This document shows, in pieces, positions 17,161-25,275 of a stretch of 64,000 nucleotides of DNA. The notes under the pieces were generated by a model, which was not told where the DNA came from, did not search any database, and saw only the letters and a list, made by a program, of their open reading frames with translations. The translations under genes were made by a program, and so were the position numbers. Origin of the DNA: a bacterium 1xD8-48 (GTDB taxonomy: Bacteria; Bacillota; Clostridia; Lachnospirales; Lachnospiraceae). The stretch lies in NCBI GenBank assembly GCA_009917455.1, contig QZDS01000023.1, positions 1 through 64,000 on the forward strand, in the 5' to 3' direction. Every line of letters starts with the position of its first letter. The first letter of the stretch is position 1.

Positions 17161-18621
17161 TTACTCCTCTTCCACTGTCTTTATCAACTTTTTTCTGCTC
17201 CATTTCCCGGACAAATATCTCACAAAAGAAATCAGGTAATTCGTTGTCCACCCCATGGGAATGGCAAACCAGACAGCCTGCACCCCCCACACGGGCGCAA
17301 AGGCAAAGGCAACACTCACCCGGATGCCAAGATTAATCAGGTTCGCCAGGGTAAAGACAACCACATCCCCCGAGCCCCGCAGCACACCGTCTGTAATCGC
17401 CTTTAAACCTATACACACAAAGAAAAATGCGATAAACGACAGATAGGCGTTCCCTGTCTCAAAGGCCGCCGGCTCGCTTCCCGCTTCCAGAAACGAACCC
17501 ACAATCCCGCCGTGAAACAGAGTGAGAGTCACGCAGATTATCACGGCAAAGGCTGCCACCATCTTAACCGCTGCCAGATACCCCTTCTTCACACGTTCCG
17601 GCTTCCCTGCACCCAGGTTCTGAGCCGTAAAGGTAGAAACTGCGTTCCCGGAAGCAATCATAGGCACAATGCAGACAGACTCAATCCTTGTCCCGGCAGT
17701 ATAGCCTGCCAGTACGGAAGAACCGAACCCGTTAACCACGGACTGCACCAGAAGCATTCCTATGGAAACAATCGATTGCTGGAGCATGGACGGAATGGCA
17801 ACCTTTATCATATTTCCAAGCATTGCGGTGTCAAACAGAACCGGCCTTTCCTTTTTCCCATCCGTCATGCGCAGCGTCTCTTTCCGCTGCGCAACAACGA
17901 CTTCCCCCATATTCTTCTGTTCCGCAAAATCCGCGGCGCCGCTTACCGTGCGCGTTTCCGCATACCCTTTTAATGCGCGCAGCAACAGGCAGAAGGAAAT
18001 TACCGCTGAAAGCCCCTGCGCAATGACTGTTGCCACCGCCGCCCCGGCTATTCCAAGCCCCAGCCCTCTCACAAAAGCCAGATCCATGACAATGTTGAGA
18101 AGGGAGGAAAAAATCAGCAGATACAGCGGCGTTTTTGAATTCCCCAGAGCGTTAAATACGGAGGATAAAATATTGTACATAAACAAAAAAGGAAGACCTG
18201 CAAAATAAATGTCCAGATAAAGCAGCGCGTCCTCCAGAATATTTGCCGGCGTATTAAGCGCAGTCAAGATATTTCTGCTGAAAACGAGCCCCACAACGCC
18301 CAGCACGATACTCACCCCTAAGAAACTCAGAAGCGCCGTATAAACGGAGGTTTTCATCTGCCGGTTAAGCCCCGCCCCAAGGTACTGGGAAATCACGACG
18401 GAAGCGCCGATGCCTCCCCCTATGGCAATCATAATAAAAACCGTGGTCAGGGAATAAGAAGCCCCCACCGCTGCCAGAGCGTCCTCCCCCACATACTGCC
18501 CCACAATGATGGAATCCACTGTGGAGTAAAACTGCTGAAAAAGATTTCCTAAAATCATGGGAAGCGCAAAGAAAAACAGCGACCTTCCCGGACTGTCCGT
18601 AAGCATATTGTATTTTTTCAT
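17161..18621 (-). CDS. MATE family efflux transporter
   Basis: A 486-residue twelve-helix Na+ or H+ antiporter of the DinF/NorM class ([47 protein letters not shown]). Between the two six-helix halves (residues 210-250) there is a longer hydrophilic loop than usual ([19 protein letters not shown]). Substrate unknown; drugs or nucleotide-like compounds are possible given xpt next to it, but that is inference. GAGGA precedes the ATG. Confidence 0.92.
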   Translation of the reverse strand: MKKYNMLTDSPGRSLFFFALPMILGNLFQQFYSTVDSIIVGQYVGEDALAAVGASYSLTTVFIMIAIGGGIGASVVISQYLGAGLNRQMKTSVYTALLSFLGVSIVLGVVGLVFSRNILTALNTPANILEDALLYLDIYFAGLPFLFMYNILSSVFNALGNSKTPLYLLIFSSLLNIVMDLAFVRGLGLGIAGAAVATVIAQGLSAVISFCLLLRALKGYAETRTVSGAADFAEQKNMGEVVVAQRKETLRMTDGKKERPVLFDTAMLGNMIKVAIPSMLQQSIVSIGMLLVQSVVNGFGSSVLAGYTAGTRIESVCIVPMIASGNAVSTFTAQNLGAGKPERVKKGYLAAVKMVAAFAVIICVTLTLFHGGIVGSFLEAGSEPAAFETGNAYLSFIAFFFVCIGLKAITDGVLRGSGDVVVFTLANLINLGIRVSVAFAFAPVWGVQAVWFAIPMGWTTNYLISFVRYLSGKWSRKKLIKTVEEE

Positions 18622-18628
18622 TTTTTCC

Positions 18629-18748
18629 TCATTTCCGCCTTTTGACGTATAACATATTCCCCGGTATTGTTCCCGGAAAACAGGTGTGTATCAGCGTTTC
18701 ATATTCCGCCTGGTCGATATAATACCTTTTCCGCACCATATAAGGCAT
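18629..18748 (-). CDS. Possible 39-residue small protein upstream of MATE
   Basis: The frame MPYMVRKRYYIDQAEYETLI continues to KRRK, ending seven bases before the MATE start. Its composition looks protein-like (basic and aromatic, acidic pairs spaced). No strong ribosome site is seen at the first ATG. It could be a regulatory leader or a small protein; no family recognised. Confidence 0.3.
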   Translation of the reverse strand: MPYMVRKRYYIDQAEYETLIHTCFPGTIPGNMLYVKRRK

Positions 18749-18809
18749 ACATAATATCACCGGAACTAAACTACCTTATTATAACAGCTATAAAAATAGA
18801 AATCCAGCA

Positions 18810-18839
18810 TTGACAAAGCAATTGCAATTGTGTTACAAT
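18810..18839 (+). promoter_or_regulatory. tRNA-Thr promoter
   Basis: TTGACA (18810-18815) and TACAAT (18834-18839) with an 18-base spacer, 32 bases before the tRNA. Confidence 0.7.
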
Positions 18840-18870
18840 ACGATTTGTGATGTGAGAACAGGCATTACAG

Positions 18871-18943
18871 GCTGCTGTGGCTCAGTCGGTAGAGCGTCGC
18901 ATTGGTAGTGCGGAGGTCACGGGTCCGATTCCCGTCAGCAGCT
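18871..18943 (+). tRNA. tRNA-Thr (anticodon GGT)
   Basis: Acceptor GCTGCTG pairs CAGCAGC, discriminator T. The anticodon loop TTGGTAG gives GGT. The T-arm is ACGGG TCCGATT CCCGT. No CCA is encoded. It has its own promoter and terminator. Confidence 0.93.
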
Positions 18944-18957
18944 TTGAATGAAAGAAC

Positions 18958-18984
18958 GGAAACCTCGATTTTGACAGGGTTTCC
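18958..18984 (+). terminator. tRNA-Thr terminator
   Basis: GGAAACC and GGTTTCC enclose 13 bases and are followed by GCTTTTTT. Confidence 0.8.
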
Positions 18985-19066
18985 GCTTTTTTAATTGAGT
19001 CCTCTTTACACTTCCCCGCAAACCGCTATAATGAAATCTTTTTCACTTAGATGCCGTTGGCGGCTT

Positions 19067-19819
19067 TTACCCTGCAACAATTGAATCCTCGCTCTTTCTT
19101 AGTTCATCATACAGCCTGTCTATTTCCTCATAAACATCATCCTCGCTGATTTCATGATTCTGATATCTAAGCTCTATTTCAATAATTTTATATGCCCTCT
19201 CAAAATGATATGACATTTTTGATAAATGCTCCGCCATCTCACGTATGCTGCGTGAATTATCAATAGCGGCTTTCTGCGCGATAAAATTCATCCTGCAGTC
19301 GATAAGCGCACTGTAGCTGTGTCTGGATATCGTATATTTATAAGGCGAATCCATAAGCAGCATATCAAGCGACGATACCGGAGATATCGGGTAGACCTTC
19401 ATTGTCTCGAATATTTTTTCCGGGTTGGAGGGCTCCCCGACGTCAATTGATATTTCACCGTCCTCTAACTTTTCCGTTTCCTCCGCATCATCAGCGCCGG
19501 AATCCATGTGCATTCCCGAAACCGCCTCGTTCATCAGGGTTATCTTGGTGTCTAATTCGGTAAGCAAAACGTCCTCCATAAATTCCACTGTCCACCGTTC
19601 CTCCTGCTTTACCGTATTGAAATTTGTAAAAGTAATCGCGGTAGTGATTCCTAAAAAGGCGACCATCGTGTTGACAAGATATCCGTTAAAATCGCTGTTC
19701 GAAAGGATTTTCAGTATATTTTTGAAAATCCCCGGCCTGCAGTAATCAAATTCTTTTCCTTTAATCAGACAAAGTAAAACTCCCAGAATAAATATAATGA
19801 CGGTGATTACAAGAAACAT
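19067..19819 (-). CDS. Two-helix membrane protein of unknown function
   Basis: A 250-residue protein with hydrophobic segments at about residues 1-19 (FLVITVIIFILGVLLCLI) and 48-65 (VNTMVAFLGITTAITFTNF), then a long helical, acidic cytoplasmic part with an Asp/Glu-rich low-complexity stretch (DSGADDAEETEKLEDGE). The start at 19817-19819 has AAAGGAG upstream and places the first helix at the N-terminus; an extension of 11 residues is open. It resembles Lachnospiraceae membrane proteins without named domains. It stands alone between tRNA-Thr and the sugar-acid operon. Confidence 0.55.
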   Translation of the reverse strand: MFLVITVIIFILGVLLCLIKGKEFDYCRPGIFKNILKILSNSDFNGYLVNTMVAFLGITTAITFTNFNTVKQEERWTVEFMEDVLLTELDTKITLMNEAVSGMHMDSGADDAEETEKLEDGEISIDVGEPSNPEKIFETMKVYPISPVSSLDMLLMDSPYKYTISRHSYSALIDCRMNFIAQKAAIDNSRSIREMAEHLSKMSYHFERAYKIIEIELRYQNHEISEDDVYEEIDRLYDELRKSEDSIVAG

Positions 19820-19906
19820 TTGCTTTCTCCTTTGTGGTTTTGAAAAGTGCATATTCCATATTGTAAAGACGCGTCTTATCCTTTGTCAAGGCTTTACAAG
19901 GTCCAG

Positions 19907-19964
19907 AAAACTGAAAAAGTGCAAAGCCCGCAAATACTCCGGTGCTTTGCACTTTTTCAGTTTT
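19907..19964 (-). terminator. Strong stem-loop ending the sugar-acid operon
   Basis: A 21-base perfect inverted repeat (AAAACTGAAAAAGTGCAAAGC and complement, loop of 16) begins within the stop codon of the last gene. The A-rich side gives a U-run on the minus-strand transcript. It could work in both directions. Confidence 0.75.
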
Positions 19965-20911
19965 CACAGTATATACTTACAGGGCTTCTTCTCCAACACC
20001 TGTATCAGATTTTCCACGGAGAGCATCGCCATCTTCTCCACAGCTTCCTTTGTGTGAGCGCCTGCATGGGGCGTTAATACCACGTCGTCCCTGCCAAACA
20101 GCGGGCTCTTCTGCGGCGGCTCCTGCTCGAAGGCGTCCAGTCCCAGTCCCCGCAGCTTCCCGCTCTCAAGGGCAAGCGCGGCCGCCTCCTCGTCAATCAG
20201 CCCTCCCCTTGCGGTATTTACCAGAAACGCTCCCTGCTTCATCCTGGCTAAAGCGTCTTCATTTATCATATGACGGGTTTCCGGGAGCAGAGGAACATGC
20301 AGCGTAATCACGTCCGCCCGCGCAAGAAGTGTTGAGAGGCCGCTCACCTCAAAATTTTCCTTTTCGCAATAATCCTTATCAATATACGGGTCATAGGCGA
20401 GCACCGTCATGCCGAAGGCTTTTCCGTACTGCGCCACAATCCTCCCTATCGCCCCAAGTCCCACGACTCCCAGGATTTTTCCGTTCAGCTCCGCTCCGCT
20501 GTAGCGGACCCACTGACCGCTGCCGGTCTTTTCATTCAGCCAGGGGATTTTCCTTACAAGGGACAAAATCAGGCCAAAGGTCAGCTCCGCCACGGCTCTG
20601 GAATTTACTCCCGGGGTGTTGGTAACTGTAATGTTGCGCTTTTTTGCCTCCGGCATATCCACCCGGTCATAGCCTACGCCGTATCTTGAAATCACCTTAA
20701 GCCTCTTTGCGCCTGCCAGAGCCTTTCCCGTTATCCAGTCAAGCCCCGCTATGTAACCGTCGCAGTCCTGCAAAAGAGGGAGAAGCTCTTTTTCCGTCAG
20801 CGGCCGTCCGTAAGGATTAAACACCAGGTCGTCCGTATATTCCCTTAAAATCTGCATAGCTTCCAGAGGACTGTCCTCCTTTAAGGAAGTAGGCGTCACC
20901 AGTATTTTCAT
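19964..20911 (-). CDS. D-2-hydroxyacid dehydrogenase (phosphoglycerate dehydrogenase type)
   Basis: A 315-residue NAD-dependent enzyme that interconverts a 2-keto acid and a D-2-hydroxyacid. The Rossmann motif GVVGLGAIGRIVAQ, catalytic Arg in NTARGGLID, Glu in FEQEPP and His in LTPHAGAHT are all present. It lacks the ACT domain of biosynthetic SerA, so catabolism is more likely, for example of an aldolase product or upstream sugar acid. It is the last gene of the operon, overlapping the aldolase gene by four bases. Confidence 0.88.
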   Translation of the reverse strand: MKILVTPTSLKEDSPLEAMQILREYTDDLVFNPYGRPLTEKELLPLLQDCDGYIAGLDWITGKALAGAKRLKVISRYGVGYDRVDMPEAKKRNITVTNTPGVNSRAVAELTFGLILSLVRKIPWLNEKTGSGQWVRYSGAELNGKILGVVGLGAIGRIVAQYGKAFGMTVLAYDPYIDKDYCEKENFEVSGLSTLLARADVITLHVPLLPETRHMINEDALARMKQGAFLVNTARGGLIDEEAAALALESGKLRGLGLDAFEQEPPQKSPLFGRDDVVLTPHAGAHTKEAVEKMAMLSVENLIQVLEKKPCKYIL

Positions 20912-21549
20912 CCCTTGCTTCCTTCCCCGGAAACCAGCGCCACAGCCTCGCTCACAAGCTGCCTGATTCCGTCAAAATCCTGTTTTTTCAGCATGTCATC
21001 CTTCACCATCCAGCTTCCGCCACAGGCAATCACACAGGGCTCCGCCAGATACTCCCTGATATTACCCTGATTGATTCCGCCTGTAGGCATAAACTTCATC
21101 CGGGGAAACGGGCCGCTTAAGGCTTTAATTGTCTTCAGTCCGCCGTACTGTCCGGCCGGGAAAAATTTCACCACCGGCAGGCCGTATTCCATGGCCATCA
21201 TAAGCTCTGTGGGAGTGCAGACCCCGGGATAAACGGGTATGTTATTCTGGATGGCAAACTCTGTTATCCCTTTATGGAAGCCCGGCGATACAAAGAAGGA
21301 CGCTCCCGCGTCCAGCGCTCTTTTCGCCTGCTCTACACTCGTCAGGGTTCCGGCGCCTACGGCAATTTCCGGATAAGCGCCGCTCATCCTTCTGATTGCC
21401 TCCTCCGCCGCTTCCGTGCGGAAAGTGATTTCCGCCACCGGCAGGCCTCCCTCCACAAGAGCCTTTCCCAGGGGAACCGCGTCCTTTGCATCATCCAGCT
21501 TTATCACAGGTACTACTTTTAATTTTTCAATTATTTCCGCCACATTCAT
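20908..21549 (-). CDS. KDPG/KHG-type aldolase
   Basis: A 213-residue class I aldolase. It splits a 2-keto-3-deoxy-6-phospho-sugar acid, or 4-hydroxy-2-oxoglutarate, to pyruvate and an aldehyde. EITFRTEAAEEAI carries the catalytic Glu, GAGTLTSVEQAKRA and VKFFPAGQYGG the Schiff-base lysine region, and MPTGGINQGN the phosphate site. Length is normal. It is preceded by the lactonase gene and overlaps the dehydrogenase gene. Confidence 0.92.
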   Translation of the reverse strand: MNVAEIIEKLKVVPVIKLDDAKDAVPLGKALVEGGLPVAEITFRTEAAEEAIRRMSGAYPEIAVGAGTLTSVEQAKRALDAGASFFVSPGFHKGITEFAIQNNIPVYPGVCTPTELMMAMEYGLPVVKFFPAGQYGGLKTIKALSGPFPRMKFMPTGGINQGNIREYLAEPCVIACGGSWMVKDDMLKKQDFDGIRQLVSEAVALVSGEGSKG

Positions 21550-21583
21550 TTTCTATCCTCCAATCCTTCTTCCGTAAATCCTC

Positions 21584-22537
21584 TCACGCCTCCAGATACC
21601 TCCTGCTGTTATCTGTCAGCATTTTCATAATGACAGACCTCTTCATTCCTCTTTGTTCCATAAAGGGAATAAACTCTGCCAGAATATAGTCAAGCCCGAT
21701 TGCTTCCTTATTATAGGCCTTCATTCTCGCCGCCGTGGTGTCGAGGGAGAGCAGGAGCCTTTCCCCGAAACCGCGGTCCGTTATTTCCTGTATCAGCTCC
21801 GCTTCCCGCTCGTTATCATGGTATTTAAAACGTCCGATGGTGTCGTATTCCAGAAAAGTGCCTCTTTTTACCACCTCAAGATGAAGGGTCTTATCCGCCT
21901 TTGTCCTGTCCATATGGCAGAGGGCAACCCGTCCCGGCTCCATGCCGAGCTTCTCTGCAAAGGTAAGAAACTCCATTACCGGGCTCTCCGGCTCTGTATG
22001 CACCAGAAGGCTCCTTTCCCCATGGACCGCCGCGGATATAGCGGCGGTAAAAAGGGCTTTTCCCGCCCGGAAGGAATCCCCATCCTCCAAGGCAAGCTTC
22101 ACAACTCCCGCTCTGGCCTTCGTCTGCTTTCCCGAAAATTGTCCGTCGCAGTCTATGTACATCCCCTGAAAGATTTCAGTCTCAAAGACGTCCTGAAGCT
22201 CCCTTTCCGTTTTCTGAAACAGCCAGTGTCCCCGGGGATAAAACGCCCTTTTGTGAAAGCCGGTGGAGGCAAGGATTTGCACACCGCTCCTTTCCGCAAT
22301 TTCACAAAGCCCCTCTTCCATTCGGCAGCATCCCACGGGCTGCGCATCTATCAGGGTCCTTCCTCCCGCCCTGCGATAGCCTTCCGTCTCCGTTGCGGAC
22401 TTCTTCACATCGTCCATGCATAAATCAGGATTTATGTAATACCCCTCTCCCTTTCGCAGCATCAAATGCTCGTGGCACTGGCAGATTCCCAGTTTTTCTC
22501 CCTTAAGTCCGCCCAGGATGGACATGATTTCTCTCAT
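21584..22537 (-). CDS. Phosphotriesterase-like metal-dependent lactonase
   Basis: A 317-residue amidohydrolase-superfamily protein of the phosphotriesterase family. The metal ligands can be placed: CHEHLM (two His), the lysine of VVKLAL (carboxylated bridge), LLVHTE, LCHMDR and the Asp of LSLDT. Enzymes of this family in sugar operons hydrolyse sugar lactones or phospho-lactones rather than pesticides. Here it would open the lactone made by one of the dehydrogenases; that assignment is inferred from context. Its start lies one base after the AroE-like stop. Confidence 0.82.
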   Translation of the reverse strand: MREIMSILGGLKGEKLGICQCHEHLMLRKGEGYYINPDLCMDDVKKSATETEGYRRAGGRTLIDAQPVGCCRMEEGLCEIAERSGVQILASTGFHKRAFYPRGHWLFQKTERELQDVFETEIFQGMYIDCDGQFSGKQTKARAGVVKLALEDGDSFRAGKALFTAAISAAVHGERSLLVHTEPESPVMEFLTFAEKLGMEPGRVALCHMDRTKADKTLHLEVVKRGTFLEYDTIGRFKYHDNEREAELIQEITDRGFGERLLLSLDTTAARMKAYNKEAIGLDYILAEFIPFMEQRGMKRSVIMKMLTDNSRRYLEA

Positions 22538-22538
22538 C

Positions 22539-23474
22539 TTAAGCCTGCCCCGCCAGCTCGCTCAGCCGCTCAATCTTCTGTGCGTCAATGGTAATGTGGA
22601 ATACCTCCTCAATCACCTGGGTCCATCCGTAGATGAAGTAATCCCATCCCATCTCCACATGAAGATTTTTTTCCTCCTGCTGCGCTTTTGCCTGCCGGGC
22701 AAAAATCAAATCGCCCCTGTAATTGATTTCCCATACCAGACTGTCCTTTGGAAATTCTGCGCTGTCCGTAATGGGCGAGCCCGGCGCGTCTTTGCCCAGT
22801 CCTGTTGCATTCACTATCAGGGAGTGAGGCTTTAAGCCCTTTAGCGTCGCGTCATTGTCTTCCGGTTTCGGATTGTAACAAAACTCAAAGGAAACCTCCG
22901 GGTTTAATCCCTTTAGTATTTCTTTTGCGGAAGAAAGACGGGGTTCGCTCCGGTTGGTAATATAAATTTTCCCCGGCACATTTCCGCCCTTGCAGACCTT
23001 CGCAAAATAAATGGACATCGCCAGCGTGCTGCCGCCGGCTCCCATGAGCATCACATCTCCGTGGTACTGTCCCCAGAAATTTTCCGGCACAAATTTTTGA
23101 AGAGCCAGTCCGCTGGAAATAGGGTCCTTTGCATGAGCGCAGAGCTTCCCGTCCTTTTTGGAAATGGATGAAACCTCTCCAAGCTGCTCTGCATAAGGGT
23201 CTACATAATCAAACAAATCCCTGCAGGTCCGGAACAAATCAATCTTATGAGTTGTCACCAGCGCGCCAAGGGAAAGAGGGTCTTCCTTGATGAACGTTAC
23301 CGCCTCCCTGTATGCCTCCGCCGGGGAGTGGGGCTTAAAATCAATCCCTTTGATTACCGCTCCCAGGCCAAGTTCCCTGGACCATTTGGGGAATACCGTC
23401 ATAATCGAGGATTTTCCCGTTGTCACTCCGATAAAATACATTGTAGGCTGCGTCGCCTTTTCATACCTTGCCAT
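22539..23474 (-). CDS. Shikimate dehydrogenase-like (AroE-fold) oxidoreductase
   Basis: A 311-residue AroE-family protein. The N-terminal half has the substrate-domain pattern with Lys in VTTHKIDLF and Asp in AKDPISSGLALQ, corresponding to the shikimate Lys/Asp pair. The second half has a Rossmann motif (LMGAGGSTLAMSI) followed by TNRSEPRL, whose Arg suggests NADP(H). It is longer than AroE (about 280), with an extended C-terminus. No aromatic pathway gene lies near; it is embedded in a sugar-acid operon, so it probably oxidises or reduces a carbohydrate acid. The exact reaction is unknown. Confidence 0.78.
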   Translation of the reverse strand: MARYEKATQPTMYFIGVTTGKSSIMTVFPKWSRELGLGAVIKGIDFKPHSPAEAYREAVTFIKEDPLSLGALVTTHKIDLFRTCRDLFDYVDPYAEQLGEVSSISKKDGKLCAHAKDPISSGLALQKFVPENFWGQYHGDVMLMGAGGSTLAMSIYFAKVCKGGNVPGKIYITNRSEPRLSSAKEILKGLNPEVSFEFCYNPKPEDNDATLKGLKPHSLIVNATGLGKDAPGSPITDSAEFPKDSLVWEINYRGDLIFARQAKAQQEEKNLHVEMGWDYFIYGWTQVIEEVFHITIDAQKIERLSELAGQA

Positions 23475-23501
23475 ATACCGTCACTCCTTTTGCCTTGCTT
23501 G

Positions 23502-24080
23502 TCAGTCCCATTTTTTGTTTTCCATAACGACAGCCTCTCCATCCTTACGGCATATCATATGGTGATACCCCTTCTTTTCGATTGTCCCATAGTCATGCCC
23601 CGCGTCGGCGGCAAAGGTAAAGAACATCACCAAAGGGGCATCTCCCGTGTTTACGCTTCTGTGGGCAAAGCTCCTGGGAACGTAAACCGCTTCCCCTTTT
23701 CGCAGAGGAATCTCCCTTGTGGTTCCCTTCGGGTCCTCCATCACCATATAGCCTTCCCCCTCAAGCACGTAGTAGACCTCGGCAGTATCGACCTTCCGGT
23801 GAAAATGGCCTTTGGTCATGTAATACTCGCTGCCTATCAGCCCCGGATAAACGATTGTGGTCCCGAAAGCCAAATCCCCTTCCCTTTCAGGGCATCCCAG
23901 CTCATAAAATTCGTAAATCAATGGATTTTCTTTTTCAAGAATACTTTTCACGGCCTCCGAATCCTCATAAAAGCCTTCCATGTCCGAAAGATACCGCTTT
24001 GTTGTTTCCGTATTCTGTGAAAATCCCGATTGCAAGTCAAAATCCAGGGTAAATCCCTGATTCCAGTTAAAATTTCCCAT
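23502..24080 (-). CDS. Cupin-type glucose-6-phosphate isomerase
   Basis: A 192-residue cupin of the archaeal-type phosphoglucose isomerase family. The metal ligands lie in GHFHRKVDTAEVYYVLEGEG (His, His, Glu) and in the FAHRSVN segment (second-motif His). It would interconvert an aldose and a ketose 6-phosphate. In this operon the substrate may be a phosphorylated product of the FGGY kinase rather than glucose 6-phosphate. I chose the ATG at 24078-24080 with GGAGG seven bases before it; the open frame has one earlier start four codons up. Confidence 0.85.
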   Translation of the reverse strand: MGNFNWNQGFTLDFDLQSGFSQNTETTKRYLSDMEGFYEDSEAVKSILEKENPLIYEFYELGCPEREGDLAFGTTIVYPGLIGSEYYMTKGHFHRKVDTAEVYYVLEGEGYMVMEDPKGTTREIPLRKGEAVYVPRSFAHRSVNTGDAPLVMFFTFAADAGHDYGTIEKKGYHHMICRKDGEAVVMENKKWD

Positions 24081-24106
24081 TCTGTCCTCCATTTTGGTTT
24101 CGCTGC

Positions 24107-25141
24107 TTACCGAAAAACAACGATTCCCTTCTTCTTAATCTCTCTGCGCTCCAGCTTTTCAAAGGCTTCCAGCACGTTTTCAAAAGGAAAATAATCGGAT
24201 ATGAAGTCCTTTAAGTTTACCTTTCCCTCCGCAAGCCACTTAAGCACCATGTCCGTACATTCGCCCTCCTCCGCCTTTGAGGGGAACTGCTGAAACTGGA
24301 GCTGCCAGTTATAAGGCGCCTTCTGCCAGTCAAGCTCCATGCTTAAGTGCGGAGAAATTCCGTAACAGCAGATTTTTCCTCCGTCCTTTATCAGCTCCAT
24401 GCCCTGATTGATAATCGGGAGAATCCCCACCGCATCGAGCACATAGCAAACGCCCTCCGGGCAGATTTCCCGCACACGCGCCCCAACGTCCGTCTGTGTG
24501 CTGTCAAAGGCATAATCCGCGCCCTTTTCCAGAGCTTCCTTCACTTTGTCCTCCACCACGTCAAAAGCAATCACCGGGCCGATTCCAAGCAGCTTCATAA
24601 ACTGGATAAAAGTAAGTCCCACCGGACCGCAGCCAAACACCGTCACGCTCTCCCCCCGGGACATGCCGAAGCGTTTGATGGCGCTTAAAACCTCCCGCAG
24701 CGTAATAATCATGGTTGCGTCCACCGGGTCAACGGATTTTGGCAGCACACTCTGGGCATAAGCGCATTCCGGCGCTTCCCCTTCCGGGTAGGCGGCAGCG
24801 TCGTCAATCACGCCGTATTCGCTGAAACCGCCCCAGCCGGATTTCAGCTCCTCATCGTCCGGCACCTCGCTCACAAAGGGAAGCAGGACGTAATCTCCTT
24901 TTTTATAGGAAGAAACTCTGCCTCCCGTTTCCACTACCTGCCCCACGGCCTCGTGGCCCAGCATCAGGGGATAGGCGTCCTCGCCAAATCCCTTAAAGGT
25001 ATGATGAATCAGCTTGGCATCCGTGCCGTTGCAGATTCCGCAGCACACCATTTTCACAAGCGCCTGACACTCATTGTATTCGGGAACAGCTACTTCCCGG
25101 ATTTCAAGGCTTCCTGTTTTGGTTACCACTAATGTTTTCAT
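24107..25141 (-). CDS. Zinc-dependent alcohol (sugar) dehydrogenase, no structural zinc site
   Basis: A 344-residue medium-chain dehydrogenase. CCGICNGTDAKL and LGHEAVGQVVETG give the catalytic zinc site and VFGCGPVGLTFIQFMKLLG the NAD-binding loop. The four-cysteine structural zinc lobe of classical members is missing. The start has AAAGGAG seven bases upstream. It is the first gene of the catabolic block after an AT-rich gap holding a putative GntR operator. A role in oxidising a polyol or a sugar hydroxyl is likely. Confidence 0.87.
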   Translation of the reverse strand: MKTLVVTKTGSLEIREVAVPEYNECQALVKMVCCGICNGTDAKLIHHTFKGFGEDAYPLMLGHEAVGQVVETGGRVSSYKKGDYVLLPFVSEVPDDEELKSGWGGFSEYGVIDDAAAYPEGEAPECAYAQSVLPKSVDPVDATMIITLREVLSAIKRFGMSRGESVTVFGCGPVGLTFIQFMKLLGIGPVIAFDVVEDKVKEALEKGADYAFDSTQTDVGARVREICPEGVCYVLDAVGILPIINQGMELIKDGGKICCYGISPHLSMELDWQKAPYNWQLQFQQFPSKAEEGECTDMVLKWLAEGKVNLKDFISDYFPFENVLEAFEKLERREIKKKGIVVFR

Positions 25142-25254
25142 GTTTCTCCTTTCTGATATTTCAACTCTGCTTATTCTCGCAGGCAACCGGTTCAATTCCT
25201 GCTCTCCAGTCGTTTATCCTGCCCCTTTCGACATTATCCTTATATAATAATGTA

Positions 25255-25275
25255 TTATTGTAATGACATAATTAT
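25255..25275 (-). promoter_or_regulatory. Putative operator before the zinc dehydrogenase gene
   Basis: TGTAATGACATAA at 25259-25271 is identical to a 13-base segment downstream of the promoter of the SMP-30/ABC operon at 33490-33502. The surrounding DNA is AT-rich and holds possible -10 boxes, so a second promoter for the seven genes downstream is likely. The GntR protein encoded at 26806-27561 is the obvious candidate ligand. Confidence 0.5.

Noticed and set aside
17088-18871. Possible purine riboswitch for the xpt-MATE unit
   Set aside because: I looked for the conserved purine aptamer core on the minus strand upstream of both genes and did not find it.
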